Origin: Amyelois transitella
Taxonomy: Eukaryota > Arthropoda > Insecta > Lepidoptera > Pyralidae
Assembly (NCBI RefSeq): GCF_032362555.1
Contig: NC_083512.1
Span: 3,026,001 to 3,090,000 of the forward strand
Reading direction: 5' to 3'
DNA: 64,000 nt
The notes beneath the pieces were generated by a model. That model was given only the letters and a program-made list of their open reading frames with translations. It searched no databases and was not told where the DNA came from. The position numbers and the translations under genes were made by a program. This document shows positions 34,115 to 46,090 of the stretch, in pieces. How positions within the stretch are numbered: the first letter of the stretch is position 1; every line of letters begins with the position of its first letter.

Positions 34115-34281
34115 CGTAATTTGAGGCTCGCGATTTGATATGAATGGAGCGTTACTCCTAAACATCTGTGGAAGATCGGACTGGCGTACGGACTAACGTG
34201 CGAGTGAATGTGCGAGTGCAGTGGAGTTTTTTACAATACTAATAATTAAGCGTATCTTTCGCCGAGATCAAGCCTTCAACG
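34115..34281 (+). other. Probable non-coding first exon (5' UTR), end defined by splice donor
   Basis: GC-richer sequence ends CCTTCAACG|GTAAGTCC, a strong donor with GT at 34282-34283. There is no open frame with a convincing start. The next good acceptor with a 5' UTR-like exon on this strand is at 59476, so it may be exon 1 of the PDZ gene, but this is inference; the true transcription start is unknown. Confidence 0.4.
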
Positions 34282-35058
34282 GTAAGTCCGAGGAAATTTT
34301 CTTGCATGCTTAGTTGCAATTTGGAGTTAAAAGGTATAAATTTTGCTTGATTTTTTTTAAGATTACTTTAACTTACAACTTGCGCAAAAATATTTGAAAA
34401 TCCCAGTACCTACCTACATTCAAGACTTGGATGGAAAGAGTTATAATCAACCTTTTTTGTTTTTTCAAAAGTTTATCACTCTTTTCATGGATTCGCGACG
34501 ATTATGGGTGCTCTAAATATCTACTTTTCGCTACAATTTATGCCTACAAATTATATTAAATTAAGCGCAAAATAGTAGGTACGTGTCTTAACGTATCTAG
34601 AAAGTAAGGCCTTCATTAATTTCAATTTTTTTTTATATATATTTGTCTCTCTCTAAAGATTAAGCTGAAGTAATATCACTCAGTAATAGAGTTCTTCCCC
34701 ACTGGGTGAAAAATAATGTCACATTAAGTTTGTAGGAATGGTAGGTACCTATTAGATATTGTGGGTTAGCTATAAAAAGCTTCTTTTATTTATATGATAC
34801 CTATTTTAACCTTAATGTTGCAAAAAAAAAACTTGTCATTCTTTCCTTTTTTTAAATAAAATATGGGTGTACTAAAGAAGATTAACTTTATATAGACGAA
34901 TGGTCATAAATAGCCATATCCACAGAATTATCGTGGCGTTTAATCATAAAAAAAGTTTTCCTTGGAGTGTTTGATCTATTTAGTTGCTACATTTCTTGTA
35001 AGCCTATTAACTAGACCATGTGCTCCTTTTTCTGATATTGTTTGTAATTATTTTCGGG

Positions 35059-35307
35059 GTGTGTTTCCCGGCACCAATACAAAAAAGAATAGAACCACTC
35101 TCTTTCCCATGGATGTCGTAAAAGGCGACTAAGGGTTAGGCTTACAAACTTGGGATTCTTTTTTAGGCGATGGGCTAGCAACCTGTCACTATTTCAATCT
35201 CAATTCTATGATTAAGCCAAATAGCTGAACGTGGCCATTCAGTCTTTTCGAGACTGGTGGCTCTGTCTACCCCGCAAGGGATATAGACGTGACCATATGT
35301 ATGTATT
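35059..35307 (+). mobile_element. SINE-like (TATG)n family, near full length
   Basis: It runs from GTGTTTCCCGGCACCAATAC to CCCCGCAAGGGATATAGACG and TATGTATG. The stem-loop is CAGTCTTTTCGAGACTG, here with one G-T pair. Confidence 0.92.
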
Positions 35308-35771
35308 TTCGGGGGATGGGGGAAGCTCGGGGGAAAATATTTCGATATAGGTAGGTACTTTTTATTTTTATCTTGATTTCGCTAAACACGTAGGTGTAAG
35401 ATAGTGGCTCCAAAATAGCAAGCAATATACATATTGCGACATCTCAATGCTAATAAAATTTGATAAAAGGCCGAATACCGAATTGGTAACATTTTATGAT
35501 TAAATTTACAAAAAAGGCACTTACTTTATCTATGAAATATTCAGAGCTTGGAAAATATTTATGATGATTACCTACGTCCGATATATTTTTTATGTGACAT
35601 TAGCATAAGTTTAATGCTACATTTTAAACTAGAAGGTTAATAAGTCAATACATCCCCATTAGCGATAAAAATTTCATGATCGGTCCAGTATTTCCGAAGA
35701 TAAGCCGTTACAAATCACTATACCTAGTTACAAATTTTAATGTAACAGTCAATCAAGGGAAATTAAATTAT

Positions 35772-35822
35772 TCTTTTAGGTGATGGGCTAGCAATCTGTA
35801 ACCATCTGAATCTCAATTCCAC
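35772..35822 (+). mobile_element. SINE-like family, short internal fragment
   Basis: TCTTTTAGGTGATGGGCTAG through CTGAATCTCAATTCC matches the middle of the family. Confidence 0.65.
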
Positions 35823-36581
35823 TTTGTACGTCTTAACGTTGAATTTATTGCCAATGTACTTATTAATTAGATAGGTATTGTATTAACTGTTAAATAGAAT
35901 TGTATAGATAATAACCCTGGCTACAGCAGGAGCATTACGTAATGGTTCTCAATAAAGTGGCAGTGTTCAGTTCTATTACCCCAATTAATTTTAATTCATC
36001 TTAATTATTCGAAAATTTTCGCTTAGTTATACTGTTGTTAATTTTTAACAACTGAAAATGGTAATCTTATCGAATTTGCGCTACATAGATGAATATGCTT
36101 ATTTATTTAGTTGCATTTTACGAGGGGTAATGAAATGCCAGGAACGGCATTTACAAAAGAAGATATATAAGCAGAAACCTAAGACTATGCTAAAACGTCT
36201 GTCAGCCCGTCTCTTGCCATGGTTATTGGAATAAAAAAATATATTAGGGTCATCGCATTTATTAGTAACCCTACAATCAGGAAAGCTGCCTATCGGGATA
36301 TGAGCAAAATGAAGATAATTTACATGTTCCCTGTGAGATGCTAAAGACGGGCTTAAAAGCTCTTTGCTGTATCGGTTTATTGAAAGCTCTACCTTTATGT
36401 GTTGAAATATACCTACTTGATATTGAATATTCTCAGGCACCATTATTTTGTAGGATAAAAGAGAATTTTATAGTCAATGAGGACACATTTACTTCAAAAG
36501 ATTATTAGTGGAATAATAAATGAATTGTGCTTAGTAACCGAGCGGTAAAATAAAATATTTTCTTGTGTAGGTACAATCTTT

Positions 36582-36849
36582 ATCTATACTAATATTATAA
36601 ATCTGAAGAGTTTGTTTATTTGTTTGAACGCGATAATCTCAGGAACTACTGGTTCGAAATGAAAAAATCATTTTGCGTTGAATAGACCATTTATCGAGCA
36701 AGGCTTTAGGCTATATAACATCACGCTGCAACTATAAGGAGCAAAGAAATAATGGAATATGTGAAAAAATGGGGAAAATTATTCATTCTTAAGGGCTTCA
36801 ATAATGCCCAAAATGACTATTCCACGCGGACGAAGTCGCGGGCACAGCT
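36582..36849 (+). mobile_element. Interspersed repeat ending GTCGCGGGCACAGCT (Helitron-like), full copy
   Basis: TCTATACTAATATTATAAAT at the 5' end and CGCGGACGAAGTCGCGGGCA then CAGCT at the 3' end. A shorter relative lies at 39131, sharing GAGCRAAGAAATAATGGA and the 3' half. Confidence 0.75.
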
Positions 36850-37371
36850 TCACATTCAAGTCATTCAAGTCCTTCTTCCTAGCGTAAGTCCCCTTTACAT
36901 CCTCTTCTCTCTGGAGAGACGGGGTACGCCCATTTTGTACAATAAGTTATTGACTTACTATAAGCATTGGTTTGATTTAGCAGACTGCATAGGTCCAAAA
37001 ATGTTGTCTTGGACTTCTAAAACAGTTAGGTTGTATTTTTGATTACTACTAAACATTATATAGAAGACAGGTATATACACAGTGTGAAATACTAATTGGC
37101 TCCTTGGATCGGATCCTACTGTCTTTCGCAAGCCTCCGCACGTGCCAACTGGCCCAAGGGTAGATAACAATACTATTGCTTTTAACAGGAGTTTGAACTT
37201 GTTTATGTTATTTAACTCGCCTGTAAGGTGTCCATGGGTAGGCAGAGACTAGGGATTTCCATTGCAACGATCCTAGGCTCAATATATACTCGACGTTTAG
37301 GGTAACAATAGTATCAATATTTATTTTATTAAGGTAACAGGTCTTCTTTTTTAGGGGTAAGTAATTAATTA

Positions 37372-37619
37372 GTGTGGTTCCCGGCACCAGTACAAAAAAG
37401 AATAGGACTACTCCATCTCTTCCCCATGGATGTCGTAAAAGGCGACTAAAGGATAGGCTTACAAACTCGGGATTTTTTTTAGGCGATAGGCTAGCAACCT
37501 GTCACTATTTGAATCTCAATTCTATCATTCAGCCAAATAGCTCAGCGTGGCCTATCACTCTTTTCAAGACTGTTGGCTCTGTCTACCCCACAAGGGATAT
37601 AGACGTAACCATATGTATG
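37372..37619 (+). mobile_element. SINE-like (TATG)n family, near full length
   Basis: GTGTGGTTCCCGGCACCAGT to CCACAAGGGATATAGACGTA and a short TATG tail. Confidence 0.92.
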
Positions 37620-37998
37620 AATTAGTGGTGGAGCAGTTCAAATATGGTCCAAGTACGATGTTCTCAACCTGAACTTCATACATTTCGATACAAAGTATTG
37701 TTATATCGCAATTGTAGCACCCCCTTTCAAGTAAAAAAGCATTACATTGCATTGTAATTTTAAACAATATGTAAATTGCAAAACAATACATTAAAAGGCT
37801 TAAATTGCACAAAAAAATATCATGTCCTTTCTTTCCTATTCCACTTGTCTATTTAACTCCTCGACGGACATATTTTCAATAGTCCAATCTCTAGCGGATC
37901 CCTGTTCTAACGACGAAACTTGGAAAACTCAGTGGTCGTCGACGTGGTCTACATTCAATAATGTATCAATCCCCCTTGGTTAGGTCGGGGTAACATGA

Positions 37999-38250
37999 CA
38001 TACATATAATCACGTCTATATCCCTTGCGGGGTAGACAGAGCCAACAGTCCTGAGCGGACTGATAGGCCACGTTCAGCTATTTGGCTTTAAGATAGAATT
38101 GAGATTCGAATAGTGACAAGTTGCTAGCCTATCGCCTAAAAAAAGAATCTCAAGTTTGTAAGCCTATCCCTTAGTCGCCTTTTACGACATCCATGGGAAA
38201 GAGATGGAGTGGTCCTATTCTTTTTTGTATTGGTGCCGGGAACCACACGG
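37999..38250 (-). mobile_element. SINE-like (TATG)n family, near full length
   Basis: The tail CATACATATAATCACGTC comes first on the plus strand; the 5' end GGTGCCGGGAACCACACGG is intact. Confidence 0.92.
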
Positions 38251-38451
38251 TTACAGGACATAACCGGCATTAATGTAACTGTGCGGGACACATTGCTAAA
38301 GTTTCGTGTTACACTTTCGATTACACCTTTTCAGGGTTTCCCACCAAAAATACTGGATACCTTATCGTTTTGTTGTAAATTTTCAGCATTCTATTAGTCA
38401 TATGCCACTCATTTTCTTCCTAATGGCTTTAGTCTCAGTTTGCATCGTCAC

Positions 38452-38543
38452 ATAGCTGAACGTGGCCATTCAGTTTTTTCAAGATTGTTGGCTCTGTCTA
38501 TCCCGCAAGGGATATAGACATGACCATATGTATGTATGTATGT
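38452..38543 (+). mobile_element. SINE-like family, 3' end fragment
   Basis: ATAGCTGAACGTGGCCATTC to TATGTATGTATGTATG; only the last ~90 bp are present, as expected for a 5'-truncated insertion. Confidence 0.85.
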
Positions 38544-38578
38544 TGCATCGTCACCTCACTGGTGAGGAGACCACCACG

Positions 38579-38828
38579 GCACCAATAGAAAAAAGAATAG
38601 AGCTACACCATCTCTTGGCGTAGTTCGCCATGGATGTCGTAAAAGGCGACTAAGGGACTTTATAAACTTAGGATTCTTCTTGTAGGCGATGGGCTAGCAA
38701 CCCGTCACTATTTGAATCTCAATTGCATCATAAAGCCATTCAGCTGAACGCGGCCTTTCAGTCTTTTTTATACTCTTGGTTCTGTCTACCCCGCAAGGGA
38801 TATAGACGTGACTATATGTATGTATGTT
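38579..38828 (+). mobile_element. SINE-like (TATG)n family, near full length
   Basis: GGCACCAATAGAAAAAAGAA to CCCCGCAAGGGATATAGACG and TATGTATG. A short insert (TTGGCGTAGTTCGCC) interrupts the CTCTTTCCCATGG core. Confidence 0.88.
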
Positions 38829-39130
38829 ATGAATTAGACAAAGGGGAAAAACACGGATATTCTTAAACAAAGCGTGAGAATATTGGTGCTAATTGATTCT
38901 AATTGATCCAGTTGTTAATAGTTGCTCCTTTTCGAGGTACAATGACCTTGTTTTACATAGTCAATGACTGGCTATCAAAGAATCTAGTGTTACTTTATAA
39001 ATTGAAGGGACTCTATTCACCCCGTGCAAATATTTTGTAGATGATGCGATGAATCCGAATGATCTATAACGTCTTAGATAAACATAGCTAATTGGTTTTA
39101 GTAATACTTACTTTTTCGCTACCCTTCCTT

Positions 39131-39298
39131 ATCTATACCAATACGAGTATTATAAAGCTGAAGAGTTTGTTGGACTTATTAGGAGCGAAGAAATAATGGA
39201 GAATGTGAAAAAAGCGGGGAAAATTATTCATCTTTGAGGGCTTCAATGATACCCAAAATAACTATTCCACGCGGACGAAGTCGCGGGCACAGCTAGTT
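39131..39298 (+). mobile_element. Interspersed repeat ending GCACAGCTAGT, internally deleted
   Basis: Same ends as the 36582 copy (CTGAAGAGTTTGTT; ACGAAGTCGCGGGCACAGCT) but about 100 bp shorter, with the middle missing. Confidence 0.75.
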
Positions 39299-39740
39299 AA
39301 TAATAAAGAAAATTTCAAGAAAAAGCTGACCCCCTGTATTGCCTTCTTAGAGGTAGGAGAGGATAATTATTTTTTTTAAGTTTAATCAAGGCAAATACAT
39401 ACACAAAATTGCATTCTAATAAAAGGAATAGTTTTCGCGTGATTCGAATATAAACAAACAGGCAGATAGAAATTAAAAAATCACATTTATGCTTCTGTTC
39501 GTCATATTTGATTCCCCTATACTCATCAATTGTTTTGGCGATATCTTTCAAGTACCTACCTCTAGACATCGGTCAATTACATTTTTTTTTATACATGAAT
39601 AAGAACATGAATGTGAGGTCTGCATAGTATGTTAGATTACCCTAATTGTCCTATCTAGACTTAACTAGACAATCAATACCGCTGGCAATCTACTCCTACA
39701 CTGCACATCCTACTACCCTACACTACACACTACTACTACA

Positions 39741-39958
39741 TCCTACTAATATTATAAATACAAAAGTTTGTGAGTATGTCAGGATGTCAGTATGGATGTT
39801 TATTACTCTTTCACGCAAAAACAACTGAACCGATTACGATGAAATTTGGTATGTAGGTAGCTGAAGACCCAGAATAACACAAAGGATTTTTATCTCGGAG
39901 TTGCCGCGGGATTGATTCCACGCGTACGAAGTCGCGGGCGGCCTCTAGGATATTGTGC
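39741..39958 (+). mobile_element. Helitron-like (Lep1-type) repeat, complete
   Basis: It starts TCCTACTAATATTATAAATA, continues CTCTTTCACGCAAAAACAAC and ACCGATTACGATGAAATTTG, and ends GCGGGCGGCCTCTAG. A 5' TC, a 3' CTAG and no target duplication fit a non-autonomous Helitron. Confidence 0.8.
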
Positions 39959-40205
39959 CTCGTGCGAATATTTTATAGATGACGCGATGAACTCAAATGG
40001 TCCATAAACATGTTTGGATTATAATAGCCGAATAGATTCGTAACGTAAACAATGTTCGAATGTTTCCCGTTCCTCGCTGATTAGAATAAACAGTTTGTAT
40101 AAAAAATAGGGTAAGGTCGAAGTTTCCTACGAACATGTGGCGGGCTCTACCCTATATTAAACGCTAACGTTATAATAATGCCGTTAGCGTTTAATAATGC
40201 CGTGT

Positions 40206-40446
40206 CGTGTGGTTCCCGGCACCAATACAAAAAGAAAAGGACCGCTCCATCTCTTTCCCATGGATGTCGTAAAAGGCGACTAAGGGATAGGCTTACAAAC
40301 TTGGGATTCTCTTTTAGGCGATGGGCTAGCAACCTGTCTCTATTTGAATCTCAATTATATCATTAAGCCAAATAGCTGAACATGACCATTCAGTCTTTTC
40401 AAGACTGTTGGCTCTGTCTACCCCGCAAGGGATATAGACCATATGT
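40206..40446 (+). mobile_element. SINE-like (TATG)n family, representative copy
   Basis: A good example of the family. In order: GTGTGGTTCCCGGCACCAAT; the core CCATGGATGTCGTAAAAGGC and GACTAAGGGATAGGC; GGCGATGGGCTAGCAACCTG; a B-box-like TATTTGAATCTC; AATAGCTGAAC; a perfect stem-loop CAGTCTTTTCAAGACTG; then GGCTCTGTCTACCCCGCAAG and GATATAGAC. At least 24 full or partial copies occur in this window. It has no coding capacity and ends in a tandem-repeat tail like that of the RTE LINE; a pol III promoter is suggested but not clear, hence 'SINE-like'. Confidence 0.93.
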
Positions 40447-40474
40447 TATAATAATGTGTTTGAATTTGCTCAAG

Positions 40475-40694
40475 CGGTTCCCGGCACTATAGAACAGGCT
40501 CACTCCATGTTTTTCTCATGGATGCCGTAAAAGGCGACTAAGGAGAAGGCTAATAAACTTGGGCATCTTCTTGCAGGCGATGGGCTAGCAACCTATAACT
40601 ATTTGAATGAAAATACCATGAATCTCGATTCCATAATTCAGCCAAACAGTTGAACGTGGCTTTTCAGTATTTTCAAGACTGTTGGCTCTGTCCG
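40475..40694 (+). mobile_element. SINE-like family, diverged copy lacking the tail
   Basis: CGGTTCCCGGCACTATAGAA to GTTGGCTCTGTCC; the ending is replaced by the next, reversed fragment. Confidence 0.85.
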
Positions 40695-40778
40695 ATAGCC
40701 TTTTCATTGGCCACCTTTTACGTCATTCATGAAAAAAAAAGAGTGGTCCGGTTTCAAAGTTCCGGGAACCGCAAGGCC
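40695..40778 (-). mobile_element. SINE-like family, 5' fragment
   Basis: CACCTTTTACGTCATTCATG through GAGTGGTCC and TTCCGGGAACCGC is the reversed first ~80 bp of the family, abutting the preceding copy tail to tail. Confidence 0.75.
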
Positions 40779-41202
40779 TTCCCTTTTAAATATCGAGCAT
40801 AGGACATACATATTGTAATAGAAAAAAGTTCCAATTTTCAAGAAACGAGATTATTGAAAATTGTCTTTTCTTTACTTTCTTTAGTTCAAACGAATCATAC
40901 TTTCCCGTGAACATTCTAATCAAAAACAATCACATCTCTAGTTTGGAATTGAAAGGGAAAATATCTCAATAATGGAGATAAAGGGCTCTGGATGGGTTTA
41001 CGATCTGGGAATGACGTTGGGAACTACGTTATCTATTGGTGACCCAACCCTTTTCACTGCCACTCCGCTATACATCGCTACTTGTGAGCCGATGTTCGAA
41101 GATAAACGGTAATGTATAGAGTAGGGGAATATAATACGTGAGTACTCGTATTATTAGCATTATATAAAAAGCGAAAATAAGCAGTGCAAGTACTACATAC
41201 AA

Positions 41203-41453
41203 CATACATATGGTCACGTCTATATCCTTTGCGGGGTAAACAGAGCCAATAGTCTTGAAAACACCGAATGGCCACGTTCAGTTATTTGGCTAAATGATAG
41301 AATTGAGATTAAAATAGTGACAGGTTGCTAGTCAATCGCCTAAAAAAAGAATCCGAAGTTTGTAAGCCCATCCCTTAGTCGCCTTTTACGACATCCATGG
41401 GAAGGAGATGGAGTGGTCCTATTATTTTTTCATTGGTGCCGGGAGCCACACGG
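41203..41453 (-). mobile_element. SINE-like (TATG)n family, near full length
   Basis: CATACATATGGTCACGTC to GGTGCCGGGAGCCACACGGC. Confidence 0.92.
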
Positions 41454-41509
41454 CAAGTACTTATTTATGTTATTTGTCGTAGGGATGGCATACGTAATAC
41501 GTATATGGG

Positions 41510-41711
41510 ACTAATATTATAAATGCGAAAGTTTGTGAGTATGTCAGTATGGATGTTTGTTACTCTTTCACGCAAAAACTACTGAACCGATTACGATGAA
41601 ATTTGGTATGTAGGTAGCTGAAGAGCCATAAAAACATATAGGCTACTTTTTATCCTGGAGTTCCCGCGGGATTGATAGGGTTTCTATGCGGAAGTCGCGG
41701 GCGGCCTCTAG
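41510..41711 (+). mobile_element. Helitron-like (Lep1-type) repeat, complete
   Basis: ACTAATATTATAAATGCGAA to GTCGCGGGCGGCCTCTAG. Very similar to 39741, including TTTGGTATGTAGGTAGCTGA. Confidence 0.82.
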
Positions 41712-41937
41712 TAGGTTATAATCTAGTAGCTATATATTATGTGTGCATTGTATTATGTTTAAACATTTATTTATCTTGCTCTGCGCCAACGCCAATCTCC
41801 TGTTTGGTTTTCTTCCACCCAAAGGTTGACTGGAAGATATTGCATTAGCGATAAGTCAGCTTTTGTGCCATCTCTGTCTGCTTGTGCTGTTTTGTATGTT
41901 TTACTCTTATGGTGCAATAAAGAGTTTTACCTAACTA

Positions 41938-42203
41938 TCTATCTATATCCCTTACCGGTAGACAGAGCCAACAGTCGTGAAAAGACTGAATGGCCACGTT
42001 CAGCTGTATGGCTTAATGATGGAATTGAGATTTAAATAGTGACAGTATGCTAGCCTTTCCCATAGATGACTTATACGACATCAATGTGAAAGATATGGAG
42101 TGGTCCTATTCTAAAGTGCTACAAGCAGAATTCCTAGTTTTTTAGCAAGTCCCATAGTCACCATTTACGACATCCATGGGAAGAATATAGAGTAACCCTA
42201 TTC
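41938..42203 (-). mobile_element. SINE-like family, partial copy plus a second fragment
   Basis: 41938-42115 is a reversed copy with internal loss. 42142-42203 repeats the AGTCACCATTTACGACATCC part of another copy. Confidence 0.75.
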
Positions 42204-42654
42204 ACGGGATATTCGAGGGATAAGCAGAGACTAAATCCACTACAGCAATCCATATTTAGCAATTCATATATATATTCTTTTGGTTCACCTCGTCGATTTT
42301 TTTTGTACTCTTGACTGCATCGTAAGTGTGCTGCAGCATGCAGCCATTAACTTGTAGGTATATTAGGGGGTAAAGTAATAAGTATCTACTATCCCCAAAA
42401 TTAACACGGAAGCGGGAAATAACGGGATTTCAATTTGAGAGTAAATTTTGACGTCCAAAATGATTCGAACAAGTGAAATAGCATTCTCATCTAACTGAAT
42501 TAGTTAGTGAATAATTTATGATGCCTGAATTAGTCAAATGAAATACGCGCTTTTTAGTCTGGTCACAATTTAAAGTTAAACCGTTACTTTAGCCGTACCT
42601 ACGTGGGTTTACTTAACTTACTTAACGTTACTTAAGGATCATATAATTACCAAC

Positions 42655-42785
42655 CACCAAACCACCAACTTAAAGCTTTTCTGTTTGGTCAGCTGGTTGA
42701 CTGGTAGAGAATGCCAAACGGCATTAAGTACGTCTTTTTTACATTTTTTTTGTGCAATAAAGTTTTAAATAAATAAATGAACAGA
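42655..42785 (+). repeat. Interspersed repeat B copy
   Basis: ACCACCAACTTAAAGCTTTT, TGGTAGAGAATGCCAAACGG and a 3' end GTGCAATAAAGTTTTAAATA with AAATAAATAAA. Confidence 0.65.
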
Positions 42786-43284
42786 CTATGAAATATATTT
42801 CTCATGTTTTCATTAATCCGGCACGTCATCGCGCCTTTGATATGAATCCAATATAGGAGGATTCGGAGATATGTGATGTCGGAAAACTATATTACTTGTA
42901 AAGCCCTTTCCATTCGACGGTGGAATTAGTTAGTTTTACTGCAAAAATAATTCATAAATTTACCAAGATATTTTCGAAGATGTTGACGTAAGATACAATT
43001 CATCTCTCGTTTCAAAATCTTCCGAGAGATTATAAATTTCCTAGGAAGTTTATAAATTTGCGGTAGTTGTTATTTTCGGGTGACATGCCTAAATAATCTA
43101 GGTTACAGTCAGTGTTCCCATACCCCGAAAATGTAGCAACCAGATCGACCCATGTGCTTGTCAATGAATCATGTGTGTTTATTTTGGTCACCTGTCGAAA
43201 CAATGAATTTTATGTGTCCTCGTTCTATAAATTTAGTACCAAATGGTACCTACCTCATGTTAAACATACGTATTCTGCAAGGTA

Positions 43285-43487
43285 AGCCTTACAGCTGAAC
43301 GTGGCCTTTCAGTCTTATTGATATTGTCCGCTCTGTCTAGTTAGGGCTAGCAGCCTGTCCTTGTCTTTTTGAATCGCAATTCTAGCATTGAGCCAAATAG
43401 CTGAACGTGTCCCATCAGTCTTTTCTGGAAGAAGACTGTTCAATCTGTCTACATAAATAAATAAAGATGTGTTTATATGTATGTATG
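43285..43487 (+). mobile_element. SINE-like family, two merged 3' fragments
   Basis: The AGCTGAACGTGGCCTTTCAG-type segment occurs twice (about 43290 and 43400), followed by ATATGTATGTATG. Confidence 0.65.
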
Positions 43488-44025
43488 TAATGTATAGTCC
43501 AGTGGTTTATCACCGTAAAACAGGTCTAATTACCTACTTCTACTCCTTCCATAAATGTCACGTGATTTTCTTTGAAGCAAATTTTGATTTTAATACTCTA
43601 AGTTATGGTCTGTACCTTGACACATTTATCATAATAACATTTTTCTCAATACAATAGTGGAGTATATTTAAAACTATATAGACTTAATTTTGTACGTTTA
43701 TGGGTCGTTACTCTTTTACGAGTTCGCTACGATGACGCAAAGAAGATCATCTGTTAGAAACGATATTGATATTTTATTACTTAATATGTTGGATATGTAT
43801 TTTATGATATTTTTCTAGGAGATTAGTAAAGAATTGTTATAGGCTTGTTACATAATGATATTACTTAACTAAAACCGAAATACCGCTAAATCATTGCGCA
43901 TACAACAAATCTTTAATAACAATTATTATTAGATTTATATAACATATTATTAAACAAAACTTAACTAATTAAGAAGTTTTAATAACAATAACTTATGTAC
44001 TTTATTTGATGTTAATTAACGTTGG

Positions 44026-44252
44026 ACGGAGAAAGCCTAGATGAATGTACCTTGACTAATCGGGGATACCTAGTGAAAGGTCAGGTCAAGAGTACCTTAA
44101 AGCGACGAGCTTACATGACGCGAATGATGATTGTAGTAAGTGAAAGAAGTATGTAGGGGTCATGGTAAGTGGAAAGACAGAGATAAAGATTAGGCAGGGA
44201 CTTCAATCCCTGCCTGTCCCTGCGGGAAAGGTGATTTTATGTGTGGTATGTA
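44026..44252 (+). mobile_element. RTE-type LINE 3' fragment, degenerate
   Basis: AGGTCAGGTCAAGAGTACC, CGACGAGCTTACATGACGCG and CGGGAAAGGTGATTTTATG follow the order of the 16676 ORF 3' end, with frameshifts. Confidence 0.8.
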
Positions 44253-44572
44253 TTTAATTTGATAATTTAAACAAAATTACCAAAATCTTTACACACGGCG
44301 TGACCACGTATAAAGTAGGCGACGCTACAAAATGGCCGAATGTTAATTCAAAATCCCCTTTTTAAATTTCGAATCCAATAATAGACACAAAACCGCAAAA
44401 GGTAAGGTTGTGTCGTCCATCTATTGCGGGGAAATCCGGTCGGACTGTGACTCCCGTCCCGCTATAAATCTATCGACAGATAGTTCTACACTTATCAGCA
44501 GCTGGGCACATCCCTAGCCTGACGTAGTGGCGCCCAACCTTTGGAACCAAATCCATAGGTACTGCAAAAAGA

Positions 44573-44727
44573 TACATATATACATATAGTCACGTCTATA
44601 TCCCTTGCGGGGTAGACAGAGCCAACAGTGTTGAAAAGACTGATAGGGCAAATTTAGCTGTTTGGCATATATAACAGAATAAAAGATAGAAGATTTACGA
44701 CATCCATGGGAAAGAGATGGAGTGGAG
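44573..44727 (-). mobile_element. SINE-like family, internally deleted
   Basis: TACATATAGTCACGTCTATA to GGGAAAGAGATGGAGTGGAG; roughly 80 bp of the middle is missing. Confidence 0.82.
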
Positions 44728-45004
44728 CCGACGGTTTATGTTTTAATTGAAAAATTAATTATTATTTAATAAGACTATTAGACAATTTATATTGTAATTG
44801 GAAAATTGCTTTTTTTTTCGATTAAAATGTCTAAGTGGAAAAATTTTGGTGAATCTCGATAGATAAATTTAGGCGAAGTTTGAGAAACGTAGTCCTTTGT
44901 CCCGGTGGTGTTATCGATGGATGAGAATTATTTCGTGGATTTATGAAAATTTTATACCAATAGTATTTAGATCTTAGTTATTTTAAATGATATTTTAAAC
45001 TTGA

Positions 45005-45274
45005 TGCCGTGTGGTTTTTTCACTTTAAAATAGAACCCACTCTTTATCCTTTCCATGGATGTCGTAAAAGGCAACAAATAGATAGGCATATAAACTTGAG
45101 AATCCTCTTGTAGGCGACGGGCTATGCTAGCAACCTGTCACTATTTGAATCTCAATTCCGTCAGAAAGCCATACAGCTGAACGTAGCCTTTCAATCTTTT
45201 CAAGACTGTAGACTCTGTCTAACACGCAATGTATATATTTAGTCAACATGAATTGTGACTATATGTATGTATGT
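45005..45274 (+). mobile_element. SINE-like (TATG)n family, diverged
   Basis: TGCCGTGTGGTTTTTTCACT to GTGACTATATGTATGTATG. Confidence 0.85.
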
Positions 45275-45459
45275 TGTAAACTTAAAGACGAACAAAGGCT
45301 ACCTTGTACTTAATTGGGATAATGAAAGTAATTGCAATGCTTGCTTATGCTGTGATATGTATCGATATATTTTCAAGAAAAATTTAAAAGGATCCGTTAA
45401 TAGCAGTCAAAAAAGGAATTGGCAAGTTACCAAGAAAATTCTAGCTTTGCCCGGCCAAG

Positions 45460-45828
45460 AATTCAATACTGAACGGAAAAGATAAAAAGGGTACTAGGCG
45501 TCCTATAGCTCAATGTAGTACTGACCTGAAATTAAAATTAAATACTACAAAAAGTATATCAGTTGGCAAGGAAAATTTATTTGGTATCAAAGTAGTTAAG
45601 TTTGGATTCAAAAACATTAGTACCAATGTGGGATTAAATAACTACGAAGCGGTAACACCGCAAATAAAAAAAAATCAAGCTATAACTATACGCGTGTTGA
45701 TTCGGAAAAAACAAAAGATGATAAAAATTAAGAGTGTCGCAACAACACAAAAAAAAAATCAAACAATTCATGTTGACTCGGCTACAATAAGGAACTGCGA
45801 AGTTCAAGAAATCCTTATTTCCTCTTAA
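45460..45828 (+). pseudogene. Lysine-rich open stretch, unidentified, possibly a decayed TE gene
   Basis: Frame 1 is open from about 45463 (NSILNGKDKKGTRRPIAQ) to TAA at 45826-45828 (ending EVQEILISS). An adjoining frame, 45255-45482, ends LALPGQEFNTERKR and could be its upstream half after a frameshift. Motif-like pieces (GKDKKGTRRPIAQC) suggest a former protein, but the family was not recognised. It follows directly after a SINE-like tail. Confidence 0.3.
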
Positions 45829-46090
45829 ACAAAATGACGAGGCAGGTCATCGTCCTGCGTTATCTTTGTTACACAGTCTGCCCTTTCATATGCAGCTGGG
45901 GCATATCAGCCATGAATGCACATATTGATCCAATCTCCGAACGCTTTAAACCGCGCATTTTAATTGGTCGAAGATGTTTTGAATTACTGTATAATGGTTT
46001 GACACATGCTTCATTATGTCATAGGTGTACCATAGGTGTTTAGTATTGGAACTGTAATCAGAATTTTATGATGTTCACTTATATTTATTG

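Noticed and set aside
36099..36443. 114 aa minus-strand ORF
   Set aside because: No splice or start context and no family resemblance; it sits in a repeat-rich intron and is judged to be chance.
37372..41453. CRISPR-like array of repeats
   Set aside because: The repeated blocks are ~250 bp dispersed elements in both orientations with irregular spacing, not short regular repeats with spacers.
45834..46043. 69 aa ORF next to the first SINE copy of the pair
   Set aside because: I considered a Pao/Bel-type protein fragment, but no catalytic motif could be seen.
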